Positions 17,708 through 26,829 of a DNA stretch of 64,000 nucleotides are shown in pieces. The notes beneath the pieces are model-generated. The model was not told where the DNA came from. It saw only the letters and a list, made by a program, of their open reading frames with translations, and searched no databases. This DNA comes from JBJXHG01 sp046160865 (GTDB lineage: Bacteria; Planctomycetota; UBA1135; GCA-002686595): assembly GCA_046160865.1 (NCBI GenBank), contig JBJXHG010000125.1, forward strand, positions 4,669 through 68,668, in the 5' to 3' direction. The position numbers and the translations under genes were made by a program. Position 1 is the first letter of the stretch. Every line of letters begins with the position of its first letter.

Positions 17708-18364
17708 TTACCGCGTACTTCGATGCTGCGCGCGCGCGCGCAGCCGCGTCAGATCCTCGCGCGTGTCGAGGTCGTCGAGGATCTCCGGATCGGAGACGGC
17801 GACCGACAACCAACGATCGGCGCGCGCGCGCAGATCCTGGAGCGTGGCGGAGGTGTCGATCAAGTCGAGCAGTCGCCGTCCCGCGATCACCGGATGACCG
17901 AAGCGTCGTGCGGAAGTTTCTTCGCTGCGCACCTGGCTGTCGGCGGGCGCGTACCGCGGCGCGAGCCAGCCGCGCTCGGGTGCGCCGGCATCGGCCCAAG
18001 CTTCGAACAGCGCGACGAAGACCCGCCGCGGCACGAGCGGCACGTCGACGGGCGCCAGGCACAAGTCGCGATCGAGGCACGCTGCGTGCGCGCGCCGCAC
18101 GCCGCTCGTCGCACCCAGCGTCCAATCAGGATTGTGCAGGATCTCGGCCTGGTACGGCCCGCGTGCGGTGATCGCGGCGTGGTCGGCGCCGGTGACTACG
18201 ATCGGCAGTGCGTCGCCGAGCCCGGTCGCGGCGTGCAGCAAGCGCTCGAGGGGCGTGCTGCCGGCGATGTCGACCAAGGCTTTGCACTCGCCCAGCCGAC
18301 GGCTCGCGCCGGCCGCGAGGATGACGAGCCGCGGCGCCGCGCGTTGCGGCTCAAGCGCCGACAT
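17708..18364 (-). CDS. MobA/MocA-like nucleotidyltransferase
   Basis: 218 residues. The NTP-transferase signature is complete: LVILAAGASRRLGECKAL (L-A-A-G-x-S-x-R-x-G-x-x-K), followed by PLERLL, a GATSGVRRA loop like the MocA selectivity loop, and the metal-binding APVDVPLVP. The protein probably transfers CMP or GMP to molybdopterin or a related cofactor, as MocA does, but related proteins modify other substrates. The start overlaps the end of the ThiF/MoeB gene by 14 bp, so the two are co-translated; a MoeB-like enzyme beside a MocA-like enzyme supports a role in molybdenum cofactor or a sulphur-carrier pathway. No molybdoenzyme is visible in the window. Confidence 0.8.
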   Translation of the reverse strand: MSALEPQRAAPRLVILAAGASRRLGECKALVDIAGSTPLERLLHAATGLGDALPIVVTGADHAAITARGPYQAEILHNPDWTLGATSGVRRAHAACLDRDLCLAPVDVPLVPRRVFVALFEAWADAGAPERGWLAPRYAPADSQVRSEETSARRFGHPVIAGRRLLDLIDTSATLQDLRARADRWLSVAVSDPEILDDLDTREDLTRLRARAQHRSTR

Positions 18365-19382
18365 AGCGCCGATACAGCGCGCGCGCGCGGCCGAGGTCCG
18401 ACGTGCCTTCGACCAACGCGCGGCCGCCGGCGAACACCGTGATGCGCTGCGATTCGACTTCGAAGCGCACGCACAGCTCGTTCTGCTGAACGCGCCGCGC
18501 GACGCCCGCGATCGAGCGCGCGAGCTCGGCGAGCGGGACCGCGCGGCCGCGCACCTGCACGGCGTCGCGTCCGCACAGGCGCACGGCGTCTTGCACGAGC
18601 GGCGCTTCCAGGAACGGGAACACGCGCGCGCCACAACACGGACACTGCGGATCGCGTTCGACGCGCAGCGATCGCAGCGTCGCGTTCCAGGCGTCGAGCT
18701 CGAGCAGCCCCGGCTCGAACGTCGTGTCGCCCGCGAGCGCTCGCAGCGCTTGCGCAGCGGACAGCGCGGCAACCATGGCGACCGCAGGTTGCACCACGCC
18801 CCCGGTCTCGCACGTGGCGAGTGCGCCGGGCGGTGGTGGCGTCGGGAACACGCAGCGCAGGCACGCCGAGCCGGGCCGTACGAACAGCACGAGGCCGTGC
18901 GCTCCGACGACGCCCGCGTAGATCCACGGCACGCCGTGCGCCACGCAGTAATCGTTGATCAAGTAGCGCGTCGCCATGTTGTCGGTGCCGTCGAGCACGA
19001 GGTCGACTCCGGCCGCGAGATCGGGCAACGTCTCGACGTCGACGTCGACAGCGTGCGGTGTCACGCGCGTCGGCCCGCCGATGCGCGCGAGCGTCTCCGC
19101 CGCGGCTGCGACCTTGAGCGCACCCTCGCGCGCATGGCGCTCGTCGAACAGCACTTGTCGCGGCAAGTTCGAGACGTCGACGACGTCGCGATCCGCGAGG
19201 ACGAGCTCGCCGACGCCCGAGCGGACGAGGGACTGGGCGAGCGCTCCGCCGAGCGCGCCGCAGCCGACCAGCAGAACGCGGCTCGACTCGAGTCTGCGTT
19301 GGCCGGCGAGGCCGAGCGGCGCGAAGCGCGTCTGGCGCTCGAAGCGACGCACGTCGCTCTCGCTCGGGTCCGCGGCGTCCAT
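18351..19382 (-). CDS. ThiF/MoeB/HesA-family adenylyltransferase (E1-like)
   Basis: 343 residues. It activates the C-terminal glycine of a ubiquitin-like sulphur carrier (MoaD or ThiS type) by adenylation. The nucleotide-binding motif is LLVGCGALGGALA, followed by DRDVVDVSNLPRQVLF with the conserved acid, asparagine and arginine, and DGTDNMATRYLIND. Two CxxC pairs (CLRC and CPCC) form the structural zinc site. Instead of a rhodanese domain the C-terminus is a short region ending RALYRRYVG, a tail found in other stand-alone family members. ATG 19382 overlaps the upstream stop as TGATG. No catalytic cysteine can be assigned with certainty. The MocA-like gene downstream overlaps it. Confidence 0.88.
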   Translation of the reverse strand: MDAADPSESDVRRFERQTRFAPLGLAGQRRLESSRVLLVGCGALGGALAQSLVRSGVGELVLADRDVVDVSNLPRQVLFDERHAREGALKVAAAAETLARIGGPTRVTPHAVDVDVETLPDLAAGVDLVLDGTDNMATRYLINDYCVAHGVPWIYAGVVGAHGLVLFVRPGSACLRCVFPTPPPPGALATCETGGVVQPAVAMVAALSAAQALRALAGDTTFEPGLLELDAWNATLRSLRVERDPQCPCCGARVFPFLEAPLVQDAVRLCGRDAVQVRGRAVPLAELARSIAGVARRVQQNELCVRFEVESQRITVFAGGRALVEGTSDLGRARALYRRYVGA

Positions 19383-19792
19383 CACGTCAGCCACCACACG
19401 AGCGCCGCGAGAACGAGGACGAGTACCACGCCGACCGTCGCGAACACCGGCAGCAAGGCTTTGAAGTCGCTCGGCGCCGGATCGTTGAGCTCGACCCAGT
19501 TGAAGTAGCGCTTCGCACCTTCGCCGAGGCTCGCGCCGCAGTGCGGACACTGCGTGTGCTCGCGATCGAGGTCGATCACGCCGTCGCAGCTCATGCAGTA
19601 GAAGTTGCGCGAGCCGCCGCCGCCCTTGACGCCCGGAGCCTTCGAGCGCTGCTGGTAGTACTCGATCGCTTCCGCGTTCTCGCCGGCGCGCGCTCGCGAC
19701 CAATGGTGTGGGCCGACATTGCCGAAGCTCGGTCCGACGCTCGGACCCGCGGGCTCGGTGGGCGGCGTGCTCTTGTCCTGCGGCGATTCCAT
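19382..19792 (-). CDS. Zinc-ribbon protein with a C-terminal membrane helix
   Basis: 136 residues. A proline-rich N-terminus is followed by a four-cysteine zinc ribbon (CMSCDG then CPHCGA) and one hydrophobic helix at the C-terminus (VFATVGVVLVLVLAALVWWL), so the protein is probably tail-anchored with the zinc ribbon in the cytoplasm. No further family is recognised. Its stop overlaps the ThiF start, which makes it the first gene of that three-gene unit and suggests a linked role, perhaps as a membrane docking factor. That role is inference only. Confidence 0.7.
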   Translation of the reverse strand: MESPQDKSTPPTEPAGPSVGPSFGNVGPHHWSRARAGENAEAIEYYQQRSKAPGVKGGGGSRNFYCMSCDGVIDLDREHTQCPHCGASLGEGAKRYFNWVELNDPAPSDFKALLPVFATVGVVLVLVLAALVWWLT

Positions 19793-19887
19793 GGCGGTGC
19801 GCTTCGAGAGTAGGCCGCGTCGCACGCGAGCGGAACGGCGCCCCCGTGATTCCCGGTTCCGTGGCCAGAAGTCGTGCGTTCGTGCCG

Positions 19888-20352
19888 ATGGGCTCCGACG
19901 TGGAAGAGCTGCGCGACGAGATCCTCGTGCCCGTTCCGCGCGGAGCGGCGACGCCAAGCATTCCGGCGCGCGTCGTCGGTCCCGGCCGTCTCGAGCGCCG
20001 CTACCGAGCGCGCATCGAGAGCCTCGAGCAAGACCTCGCCGCGGGCGCGCGATCTCTCGACTGCGCGGCGCTCGTCGAACGGGGCCAGGCGCGGCTCCTC
20101 GACCGGCTCGAAAGGGACGTCGAGCGCGAGCGCGTGGCGAACGCCACGCTCGTGCAGCGCGAGAAGCGGCTGATCCTCGCGCTCGGCGGCCTGCAGCGCG
20201 AGAACGAGCTCCTTCGGCTCCGCGGACGTCCGGCGGATCGACTCGAGGCCGCGAGCGGGCCGCGTACTTCGGCACGCGCCACGCGCACGCGCGGCGAGCG
20301 CTCGTGGTGGAGTCGATTCGCGGCGCGCGTCGCCGGGCACCGCGACGCTTGA
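19888..20352 (+). CDS. Hypothetical coiled-coil protein
   Basis: 154 residues, not recognised. A long charged helix dominates (ERRYRARIESLEQDLAAG, then VERERVANATLVQREKRLI), with heptad-like spacing of leucines, and the C-terminus is basic. No signal peptide or membrane segment is seen. ATG 19888 is the first ATG; an in-frame GTG at 19861 would add nine residues. It is divergent from the zinc-ribbon gene and 71 bp before tRNA-His. Codon use has the expected strong G/C third position, which supports it as a real gene. Confidence 0.55.
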   Translation: MGSDVEELRDEILVPVPRGAATPSIPARVVGPGRLERRYRARIESLEQDLAAGARSLDCAALVERGQARLLDRLERDVERERVANATLVQREKRLILALGGLQRENELLRLRGRPADRLEAASGPRTSARATRTRGERSWWSRFAARVAGHRDA

Positions 20353-20423
20353 CAGTCGGGCACGACCGGACGATCCTCTTCCGCCCGCTTGGCGGGAAGG
20401 CGCTCACCGCGCCTTCACGGACG

Positions 20424-20500
20424 GTGGATATAGCTCAGCTGGTTAGAGCGCGAGGTTGTGGTCCTCGAGGCCGGGGGTTCGAGTCCCCTTATCCACCCCA
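20424..20500 (+). tRNA. tRNA-His (anticodon GTG)
   Basis: The cloverleaf is complete. Acceptor GTGGATA pairs with TATCCAC, and the D arm contains AGCTCAGCTGGTTAGAGC. The anticodon stem CGAGG/CCTCG encloses loop TTGTGGT with GTG, and the T arm contains GGTTCGAGTCC. The base before the acceptor is G and the discriminator is C, which is the G-1:C73 identity pair specific to tRNA-His. CCA is encoded. A run of six T follows at 20503 and could end transcription. Confidence 0.97.
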
Positions 20501-20554
20501 CCTTTTTTGACGGCAGAGTGCGCGCGGGCGACTGCGCGCGGCGAGAGAGCGACG

Positions 20555-21403
20555 TCAGCTCTGCGCGACGAACTCGCGCGCCGCTTCCATTTCGTGCTCG
20601 AGCTCGGCCAGCACGGACGCGAGCCGCTCTTCGTTGGTGCCGCCGATCGGTGCGAGCCCCGCACGCAGCAGCTCGAGTACGTCGCCCGACTCTTGCGTTC
20701 CGTCGAGAGCGAACGCGACCTGCTCGCCCAAGTGCACGATGAACGCGAGCGTCGTGTCGTGCGTCGCGCGCTCGGGCTCGTGGTGGTAGCGGATCGTGTC
20801 GACCAGCACGGGCGGGAAGCCCCATTTCTCTGCCAGGCGCGCGCCGACCTCGGCGTGGTGCAGGCCGAGCACCTGCTCTTCCGCCGCGAGCGCGCTGGCG
20901 CCGCGTTCGAGCGCGGCCTCGATCTCCGGCTGCGACCCGTGGACGAACCGGTCGAGCACGATCGTGCCGATGTTCTGGAGCAAGCCGGCCGTGTACGCAC
21001 GGTTGCGGTCGACGCCGCCGAGCACGTTCGCGAGCAGGCTCGCAGCCAGTGCGCTCGCGACGGAGCTCTCCCACAGTTTGCGCGTGCTCGAGTGATCGGA
21101 GCTGCCGTAGTTGCGGAAGTAGCGCCCCGTGCACGCCGTGAGCACGAGGTTCACGAGCGCCGACACGCCGAGCAGATTGCCGGCCTCGTGGATCGACGCG
21201 ATCTCGCGCCGGAAGCCGTAGTACGCCGAGTTGGAGAGCTTGAGCACCTTCGCCGTCATGGCGACGTCGGTCTCGATGATCGCGATGAGCTCGCGCGGGA
21301 TGACGTCGGCGCGGGAGGAGATCGCGAGGACGCGCTGCGCGACCTCGGGCAGCGGCTCGAGGCTCTTGATCTCGCGCAGGATCGAATCGACGTGCTGGGT
21401 CAC
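20555..21403 (-). CDS. HDOD-domain signalling protein
   Basis: 282 residues, essentially one HDOD domain. The hallmark MTAKVLKLSNSAYYGFRR appears near residue 50, and the later region HHAEVGARLAEKWGFPPVLV corresponds to the HD-like half with catalytic residues mostly absent. HDOD proteins act in bacterial signal transduction, but no catalytic activity is established. Start GTG 21403 (VTQHVDSILREIKS) fits the usual N-terminus, and no ATG is closer. It follows citrate synthase by about 160 bp on the same strand but has its own leader, so co-transcription is uncertain. Confidence 0.85.
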   Translation of the reverse strand: MTQHVDSILREIKSLEPLPEVAQRVLAISSRADVIPRELIAIIETDVAMTAKVLKLSNSAYYGFRREIASIHEAGNLLGVSALVNLVLTACTGRYFRNYGSSDHSSTRKLWESSVASALAASLLANVLGGVDRNRAYTAGLLQNIGTIVLDRFVHGSQPEIEAALERGASALAAEEQVLGLHHAEVGARLAEKWGFPPVLVDTIRYHHEPERATHDTTLAFIVHLGEQVAFALDGTQESGDVLELLRAGLAPIGGTNEERLASVLAELEHEMEAAREFVAQS

Positions 21404-21561
21404 AATCCGCGGGCGGAGAGACGCGCGCGCAGAGTAGATGTCGGTCGCGCGTTCCGGCGGACTCAAGCCCGCGGACGAGTCGAACGCCGAAGGAGTCCGA
21501 GCCGACCCACCGATGGATCGGCGCGCGCACCGGCGACCCGGTGCTGCGCGCCGGGCGCGGC

Positions 21562-22869
<1,308 letters not shown>

Positions 22870-22951
22870 GGAAGCCCTGCATTCGGAGAGGCCACTGCCG
22901 AGGTAGCAAGTTGCCCACGATGGCGACGCACGCTCCCGACTGCAAGGGGGA

Positions 22952-22972
22952 GCGCGGCGTCAACCGCCGCGC
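22952..22972 (-). terminator. Perfect GC hairpin with the glycosyltransferase stop codon in its loop
   Basis: GCGCGGCG and CGCCGCGC form an 8-bp perfect stem with a 5-base loop. The loop contains the TGA stop of the glycosyltransferase gene (minus strand). No U-tract follows, as in the I-shaped terminators described for high-GC bacteria. Confidence 0.5.
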
Positions 22973-24084
22973 GGAGCCTCGAACAGCGTACGCCACACGT
23001 CGACCGTCGCTTGCGCGGCGGCGAGCCAACGGAAGCGTGCGGCGAAATGGCGGCGCTCATCGCGCAGCCGTGGGTCGGCACCGTGCGCCAATCCGAGCGC
23101 GAGCGCATCGGCGAGTCGCGCCGGCTCGCGGATCATCTCCGCGGTATCGACCCAGATCGCGTGGTTCGCGAGCGACTCCTCGAACGCCGGCAGTCGGCTG
23201 GCTACGACGGCCGGGCCCAGGGAGAGCGCCTCGAGCGGCGTCACCGCCGTGCCTTCGTCGCTCGACAAGTGGACGAGGACCGTGGCCGACGCGACCTCCG
23301 CGGCGAGCTCGCGCTCGGAGAGCTCCGCGACGGAACGTACGCGTTCACGCACGGGCGACGCGGCCCGCGCGCGCTCGAACGGCTCGGCCGCGTCGCCGTT
23401 CCGCCCGACCCAGACGAGCTCGGCTTCGAAGCCCGCGCGCGCGAGTGCCTCGAAGCCACGCAGCACGGCGACCGGAGAGCGCTGGCTGCGGAGCGCTCCG
23501 AGGACCAGGACCCGCGCGGGTTCGGCGGGCGGCGGCAGCGCGGCGAGCTCACGCCGCCAGTGATCGCAGCCGACCGGAACGCGGTGCACGCGCGCGCTCG
23601 CTACGCCGAAGGTCGAGCACACGCGATCGCGGTAGGCGGAGCTGAAGACGAGCACGGCGTCGAGCGCGCTCACTTTGCGGCGCAACTCTTTTTCCGCCGG
23701 CGAGCCGGGCGGAGGGAGCTCGGAGATCGCCATCGTCTGGCGTGCGCTCGCGATCGGCAGGAACTCCGGCCGGACGTGGTGGAAGACGTCGACGCCCCCG
23801 AGCCAACGGTCGGCGCGAAATCCGCAGCGTGCGGCGACGGGCAGCCAGCGGCGCGGCAGGTGCGAGACGCGGCGCTGCACGGGTGGCCGGGCGCCGAGGA
23901 CGCCCAGCGCAGGCTCGTGCATCACACGCGGCGCGCGACCCCACTCGAAGAGCGCGAGCTCGGGCGGCGCGTCGAGTTGCACGAGCGCGCGCACGAGCTC
24001 GCGTGCGTAGCGTCCGATGCCGGCGGCGTGCACCACGGCTGGCAGGTACTCGATCCCGACGCGCAGGGAGAGGCCTCGCTTCAG
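22960..24084 (-). CDS. GT4-type glycosyltransferase, probable CTG start
   Basis: 374 residues from CTG 24084. The GT-B fold is indicated by an N-terminal strand RVGIEYLPAVVHAAGIGRYA (the usual form is RIGIDAR...GIGRY), a central strand RVLVLGALRSQRSP and the C-terminal EGTAVTPLEALSLG with the E-x7-E motif of retaining GT4 enzymes. It probably transfers a sugar from a nucleotide donor to an unknown acceptor in the cell envelope. No ATG, GTG or TTG lies before the first strand; CTG overlaps the upstream stop as CTGA and gives the natural leader MKRGLSLRVGI. A GTG at 24036 would delete the strand. It is the last gene of a minus-strand run starting near 26721. Confidence 0.78.
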   Translation of the reverse strand: MKRGLSLRVGIEYLPAVVHAAGIGRYARELVRALVQLDAPPELALFEWGRAPRVMHEPALGVLGARPPVQRRVSHLPRRWLPVAARCGFRADRWLGGVDVFHHVRPEFLPIASARQTMAISELPPPGSPAEKELRRKVSALDAVLVFSSAYRDRVCSTFGVASARVHRVPVGCDHWRRELAALPPPAEPARVLVLGALRSQRSPVAVLRGFEALARAGFEAELVWVGRNGDAAEPFERARAASPVRERVRSVAELSERELAAEVASATVLVHLSSDEGTAVTPLEALSLGPAVVASRLPAFEESLANHAIWVDTAEMIREPARLADALALGLAHGADPRLRDERRHFAARFRWLAAAQATVDVWRTLFEAPRGG

Positions 24085-25376
24085 ATCCCGCGTTGCGCCG
24101 CCGCCGTGAGTGCATCCGCCAGCCGATCGATCTCCTCGACCGTCGTGTACACGGCCGGCGAGATGCGGATGCCTTGGAACTGCGCGTGTTGGATCGCGAC
24201 GACGAAGATCTGGTGCTTCGTCCACAAGTGGTCGGCGAGCTGCATTGCGTCGAGGCCCTCGATCTCGACGTTGGCGACGCCGGTCGAACGGCCCGGCGCG
24301 AGATCCGTGTGCAGGCGCACGCGCTCGACGGCGGCGACGCGCTTCGCCCAACGGTCGCGCAGATACAAGAGTCGCGCGAGCTTGCGCGCCGGCCCCAGCG
24401 CCTCGTGGAACGTCAGCGCGTCGGCGATCGCGAGGAAGTTGCCGACCGGGTGCGTTCCGATCTCCTCGAACTTGCGCACGTCGTCGTCCTGCGATTCATT
24501 GGCCGCCATCAACGGCCACAGCGCGCGGATCTTGTCGCGCCGCACGTAGAGCAGTCCCGTGCCGATCGGCGCGAAGAGCCACTTGTGCAGGCTCGTTCCG
24601 AAGTAGTCGCAGTCGAGGTCCGCGTGGCGGAAATCGAGGTGCGCGAACGAGTGCGCGCCGTCGACGACGACCGGGATGCCGCGCGCGCGCGCCATCTCGA
24701 CGACGCGCTTCACCGGCAGGATCTGGCCGGTCAAGTTCACGACGTGGCTCATGTGCACGACGCGCGTGCGCGGCGTGAGCGCGGCTTCGAACCGGCGCAC
24801 GATCTCGGCGTCGTCGGCACACGGCACGGGGATCTCGATCTGGACGAGCTTCACGCCCTCGCGGCGCTCGCGCTGCTTCCACGTCGTGATCATGCGCGGG
24901 TAGTCCTGCGTCGTGGTCACGATCTCGTCGCCGCGCGCGAGGTCGAGGCCCTGCTGGCAGATCTGAAGGCTCTCCGACGTGTTGCGCGTGATCGCGATCT
25001 CCTCCGCGCTGGCGCCGAACGTGCGTGCGAGGTGCGCGCGCACGCTCTCCTTCTGTTGCTGCTGCAAGCGCCACATCACGTACGCCGGCGCCGTGTTGGC
25101 ATGCGTCAGGTAGCGGAACTGCGCCGCTTGCACGGCGGCCGGCGAGGGGCACACGCCGCCGTTGTTCAGGTTCACGATGCTGCGATCGACCGCGAACGCC
25201 TGCTGCGCGTGGATCCAGAAGTCCTCGTTCGCTGCGACGTCGTGCGGTAGTGCTTCGTCGTGCGCGAGCTCGCCGATGCGCTCGTGCGCGTCCGGCGCGA
25301 GCGTCGCGGCACAGCTCGCGGACCAGGCGGCGGCGGGATAGGCGAGAGCGCCGAAGAACGTGCGGCGTGAGATCAT
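24081..25376 (-). CDS. Tat-exported class V aminotransferase-fold (PLP) protein
   Basis: 431 residues. The twin-arginine leader MISRRTFFGALAYPAAAWSA indicates folded export by the Tat system. The mature part is a class V aminotransferase (isopenicillin-N epimerase/cysteine desulfurase fold). VVVDGAHSFAHLDF holds the PLP-binding aspartate, and YFGTSLHKWLFAPIGTG holds the Schiff-base lysine. No cysteine desulfurase loop cysteine is evident, so an epimerase or lyase-like activity is more likely; the substrate is unknown. ATG 25376 is ten bases after the upstream lipoprotein stop, and the stop overlaps the glycosyltransferase start. Cofactor loading must occur before Tat export, which fits the signal type. 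Confidence 0.85.
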   Translation of the reverse strand: MISRRTFFGALAYPAAAWSASCAATLAPDAHERIGELAHDEALPHDVAANEDFWIHAQQAFAVDRSIVNLNNGGVCPSPAAVQAAQFRYLTHANTAPAYVMWRLQQQQKESVRAHLARTFGASAEEIAITRNTSESLQICQQGLDLARGDEIVTTTQDYPRMITTWKQRERREGVKLVQIEIPVPCADDAEIVRRFEAALTPRTRVVHMSHVVNLTGQILPVKRVVEMARARGIPVVVDGAHSFAHLDFRHADLDCDYFGTSLHKWLFAPIGTGLLYVRRDKIRALWPLMAANESQDDDVRKFEEIGTHPVGNFLAIADALTFHEALGPARKLARLLYLRDRWAKRVAAVERVRLHTDLAPGRSTGVANVEIEGLDAMQLADHLWTKHQIFVVAIQHAQFQGIRISPAVYTTVEEIDRLADALTAAAQRGI

Positions 25377-25386
25377 CGGGAGCTGC

Positions 25387-26046
25387 TCACAGGTTGGGGC
25401 CGATCGCGAGGTCGTCGAACTGCGTCTGCGCGTCCGACTCGGTCCAGAGGCCGGCCCGTCCGGCACCCGGGAAGGTGCGGTCGCGCGCGGACACGACGAC
25501 GCGTCCGTCGAGCGAGCACTCGATCGACTCGCGGAACGCGCGCACGCGCAGGCGATGCCAGCCGGACGCAACGTCGATCGGTGCGCTGGCGAGTTGCTGG
25601 CGCTTGCCGTCGACGACCTTGTAGATGCGGCAGTCGCGCGCGCGCGGATCGTAGCGGGCGAGGTAGTAGCTCGATTCGTCGCGTGCGCGCCAGACGAGGC
25701 CGCCGCCGCGCCCGAGCTCGCCGCCCGAGTCGTGCACGCTCACCGACAGATCGATGTCGGCGGGCTGCTCGCGCTCGACGAGGAGCAAGTGGAACTGCAT
25801 CGGGTCGCCGCGCGCCGTTTGCGCGAGCACGCTCGGCGCGCTCGGTGCCTGCGCATTGGCGACGATGCTCCACGCTCCAGAGGCCGCGCCCATGCCGGTC
25901 GGAAGCGTGCCGACCGGCTCGTCGAAACGCCACGTCACCGCGGGCGCTGCGGCGCCGTGCTCGCGCGGCTTCGGCTCGGCGTCCGACGAGCTGCACGCGC
26001 ACAAGAGCGCACTGGGGGCGACGAGCGCGGTGAGCCAACGATGCAT
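25387..26046 (-). CDS. Lipoprotein with a concanavalin/LamG-like beta-sandwich
   Basis: 219 residues. The leader MHRWLTALVAPSALLCACSS ends in a lipobox-like LCAC. The remainder is beta-rich, with GGGLVWRARDESSYYLARYD and WHRLRVRAFRESIECSLDGR. These resemble the laminin-G/DUF1080-type jelly roll in which a bound or diffusing ligand is sandwiched. No catalytic acids of glycoside hydrolases are recognisable, so a binding role is more likely than hydrolysis. It lies 10 bp upstream of the Tat aminotransferase-like gene and 39 bp downstream of a small membrane protein gene, in one apparent operon. Confidence 0.7.
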   Translation of the reverse strand: MHRWLTALVAPSALLCACSSSDAEPKPREHGAAAPAVTWRFDEPVGTLPTGMGAASGAWSIVANAQAPSAPSVLAQTARGDPMQFHLLLVEREQPADIDLSVSVHDSGGELGRGGGLVWRARDESSYYLARYDPRARDCRIYKVVDGKRQQLASAPIDVASGWHRLRVRAFRESIECSLDGRVVVSARDRTFPGAGRAGLWTESDAQTQFDDLAIGPNL

Positions 26047-26085
26047 CGGCGCAGAGGATACCGAGCGCGCGCGAGCGATCGAAGC

Positions 26086-26427
26086 TCAGCGGAAGCGACG
26101 CGGCCCCGGTGCCGGGCGCGGCGCAGGGCGACCGCGTGCAGCCGACTTGCCGCTCGTCTTGCCCGCACTCGCGGCGCCCGGCGTGGGTCGCGTGCGCTGT
26201 CCACCGCGCGTGCGCGCCCACGGCTCGCTCACCAACATGTCGGGCTCGCTCTCCTTCTCACGGCGAATGCGCTCCATCTCGCTGCGCGGCGGCGGCGAGC
26301 CGAGCAATCCGCCTTCCTCACGCAACGCGCCGTTGAAGTCCTTCCACAGGTCGCGCACGAAAGGCCACCAGATCGGAGCGCCGAGGATCAGCACCACCCA
26401 TTTGATGAGATCGAGGTTGATGTCCAT
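26086..26427 (-). CDS. Small membrane protein with a basic disordered tail
   Basis: 113 residues from ATG 26427 (an ATG at 26442 adds five). One hydrophobic segment near the N-terminus (LIKWVVLILGAPIWWPFV) is followed by a charged helix and a proline/arginine/alanine-rich tail ending PAPGPRRFR. No family is recognised; the tail would be cytoplasmic and could bind nucleic acid or acidic lipid. It is on the same strand as, and between, the small zinc protein and the lipoprotein genes. Confidence 0.5.
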   Translation of the reverse strand: MDINLDLIKWVVLILGAPIWWPFVRDLWKDFNGALREEGGLLGSPPPRSEMERIRREKESEPDMLVSEPWARTRGGQRTRPTPGAASAGKTSGKSAARGRPAPRPAPGPRRFR

Positions 26428-26529
26428 CGCGTGCGGCGCCACGCAGTTTATCGGGTGGGGCGCGCTCCGACCGCGAATCCGGAATGGACGGTGCTCGCCC
26501 GCACCGCGCTGAAATTCTCGGGCGCGCTC

Positions 26530-26721
26530 TCAGGAAGCGCGGCGGCGCTGGTCCGCGTAGGGACGGCGCTCTTTGCAGCGCACGCATTCCTCGAATTCCT
26601 GCGGCTCCGACTCCGCCGCGAGGTCCATCTCGCATTGGTTCTCGGACGCGGTCCAGCGGATCTTCGGGTTCTCGGTGCGGTGCACCCAGGTATGTCCGAA
26701 CAGGCGGCAGAAGAAGTTCAT
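26530..26721 (-). CDS. Small cysteine-containing protein resembling DUF1660
   Basis: 63 residues. The N-terminus MNFFCRLFGHTWVHRT is similar to the short DUF1660-type leader (M-x-x-x-C-x-L-F-G-H-x-W), and a second pair occurs as CVRCKERR. The cysteines and histidine suggest a small zinc-binding fold; role unknown. Its stop lies in the loop of a 6-bp hairpin (26523-26541). It is divergent from corA, with 108 bp between the two starts. Confidence 0.5.
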   Translation of the reverse strand: MNFFCRLFGHTWVHRTENPKIRWTASENQCEMDLAAESEPQEFEECVRCKERRPYADQRRRAS

Positions 26722-26829
26722 GGCTTTGGGGCCACCCTTGTATTGGAGAGAGACGGCGACGACAACACCCTTCGTCGGCCGGCCGGACCGCCGCGGTAGC
26801 GTGCGCGCCCCTCGGATCGCCGACTCGGC

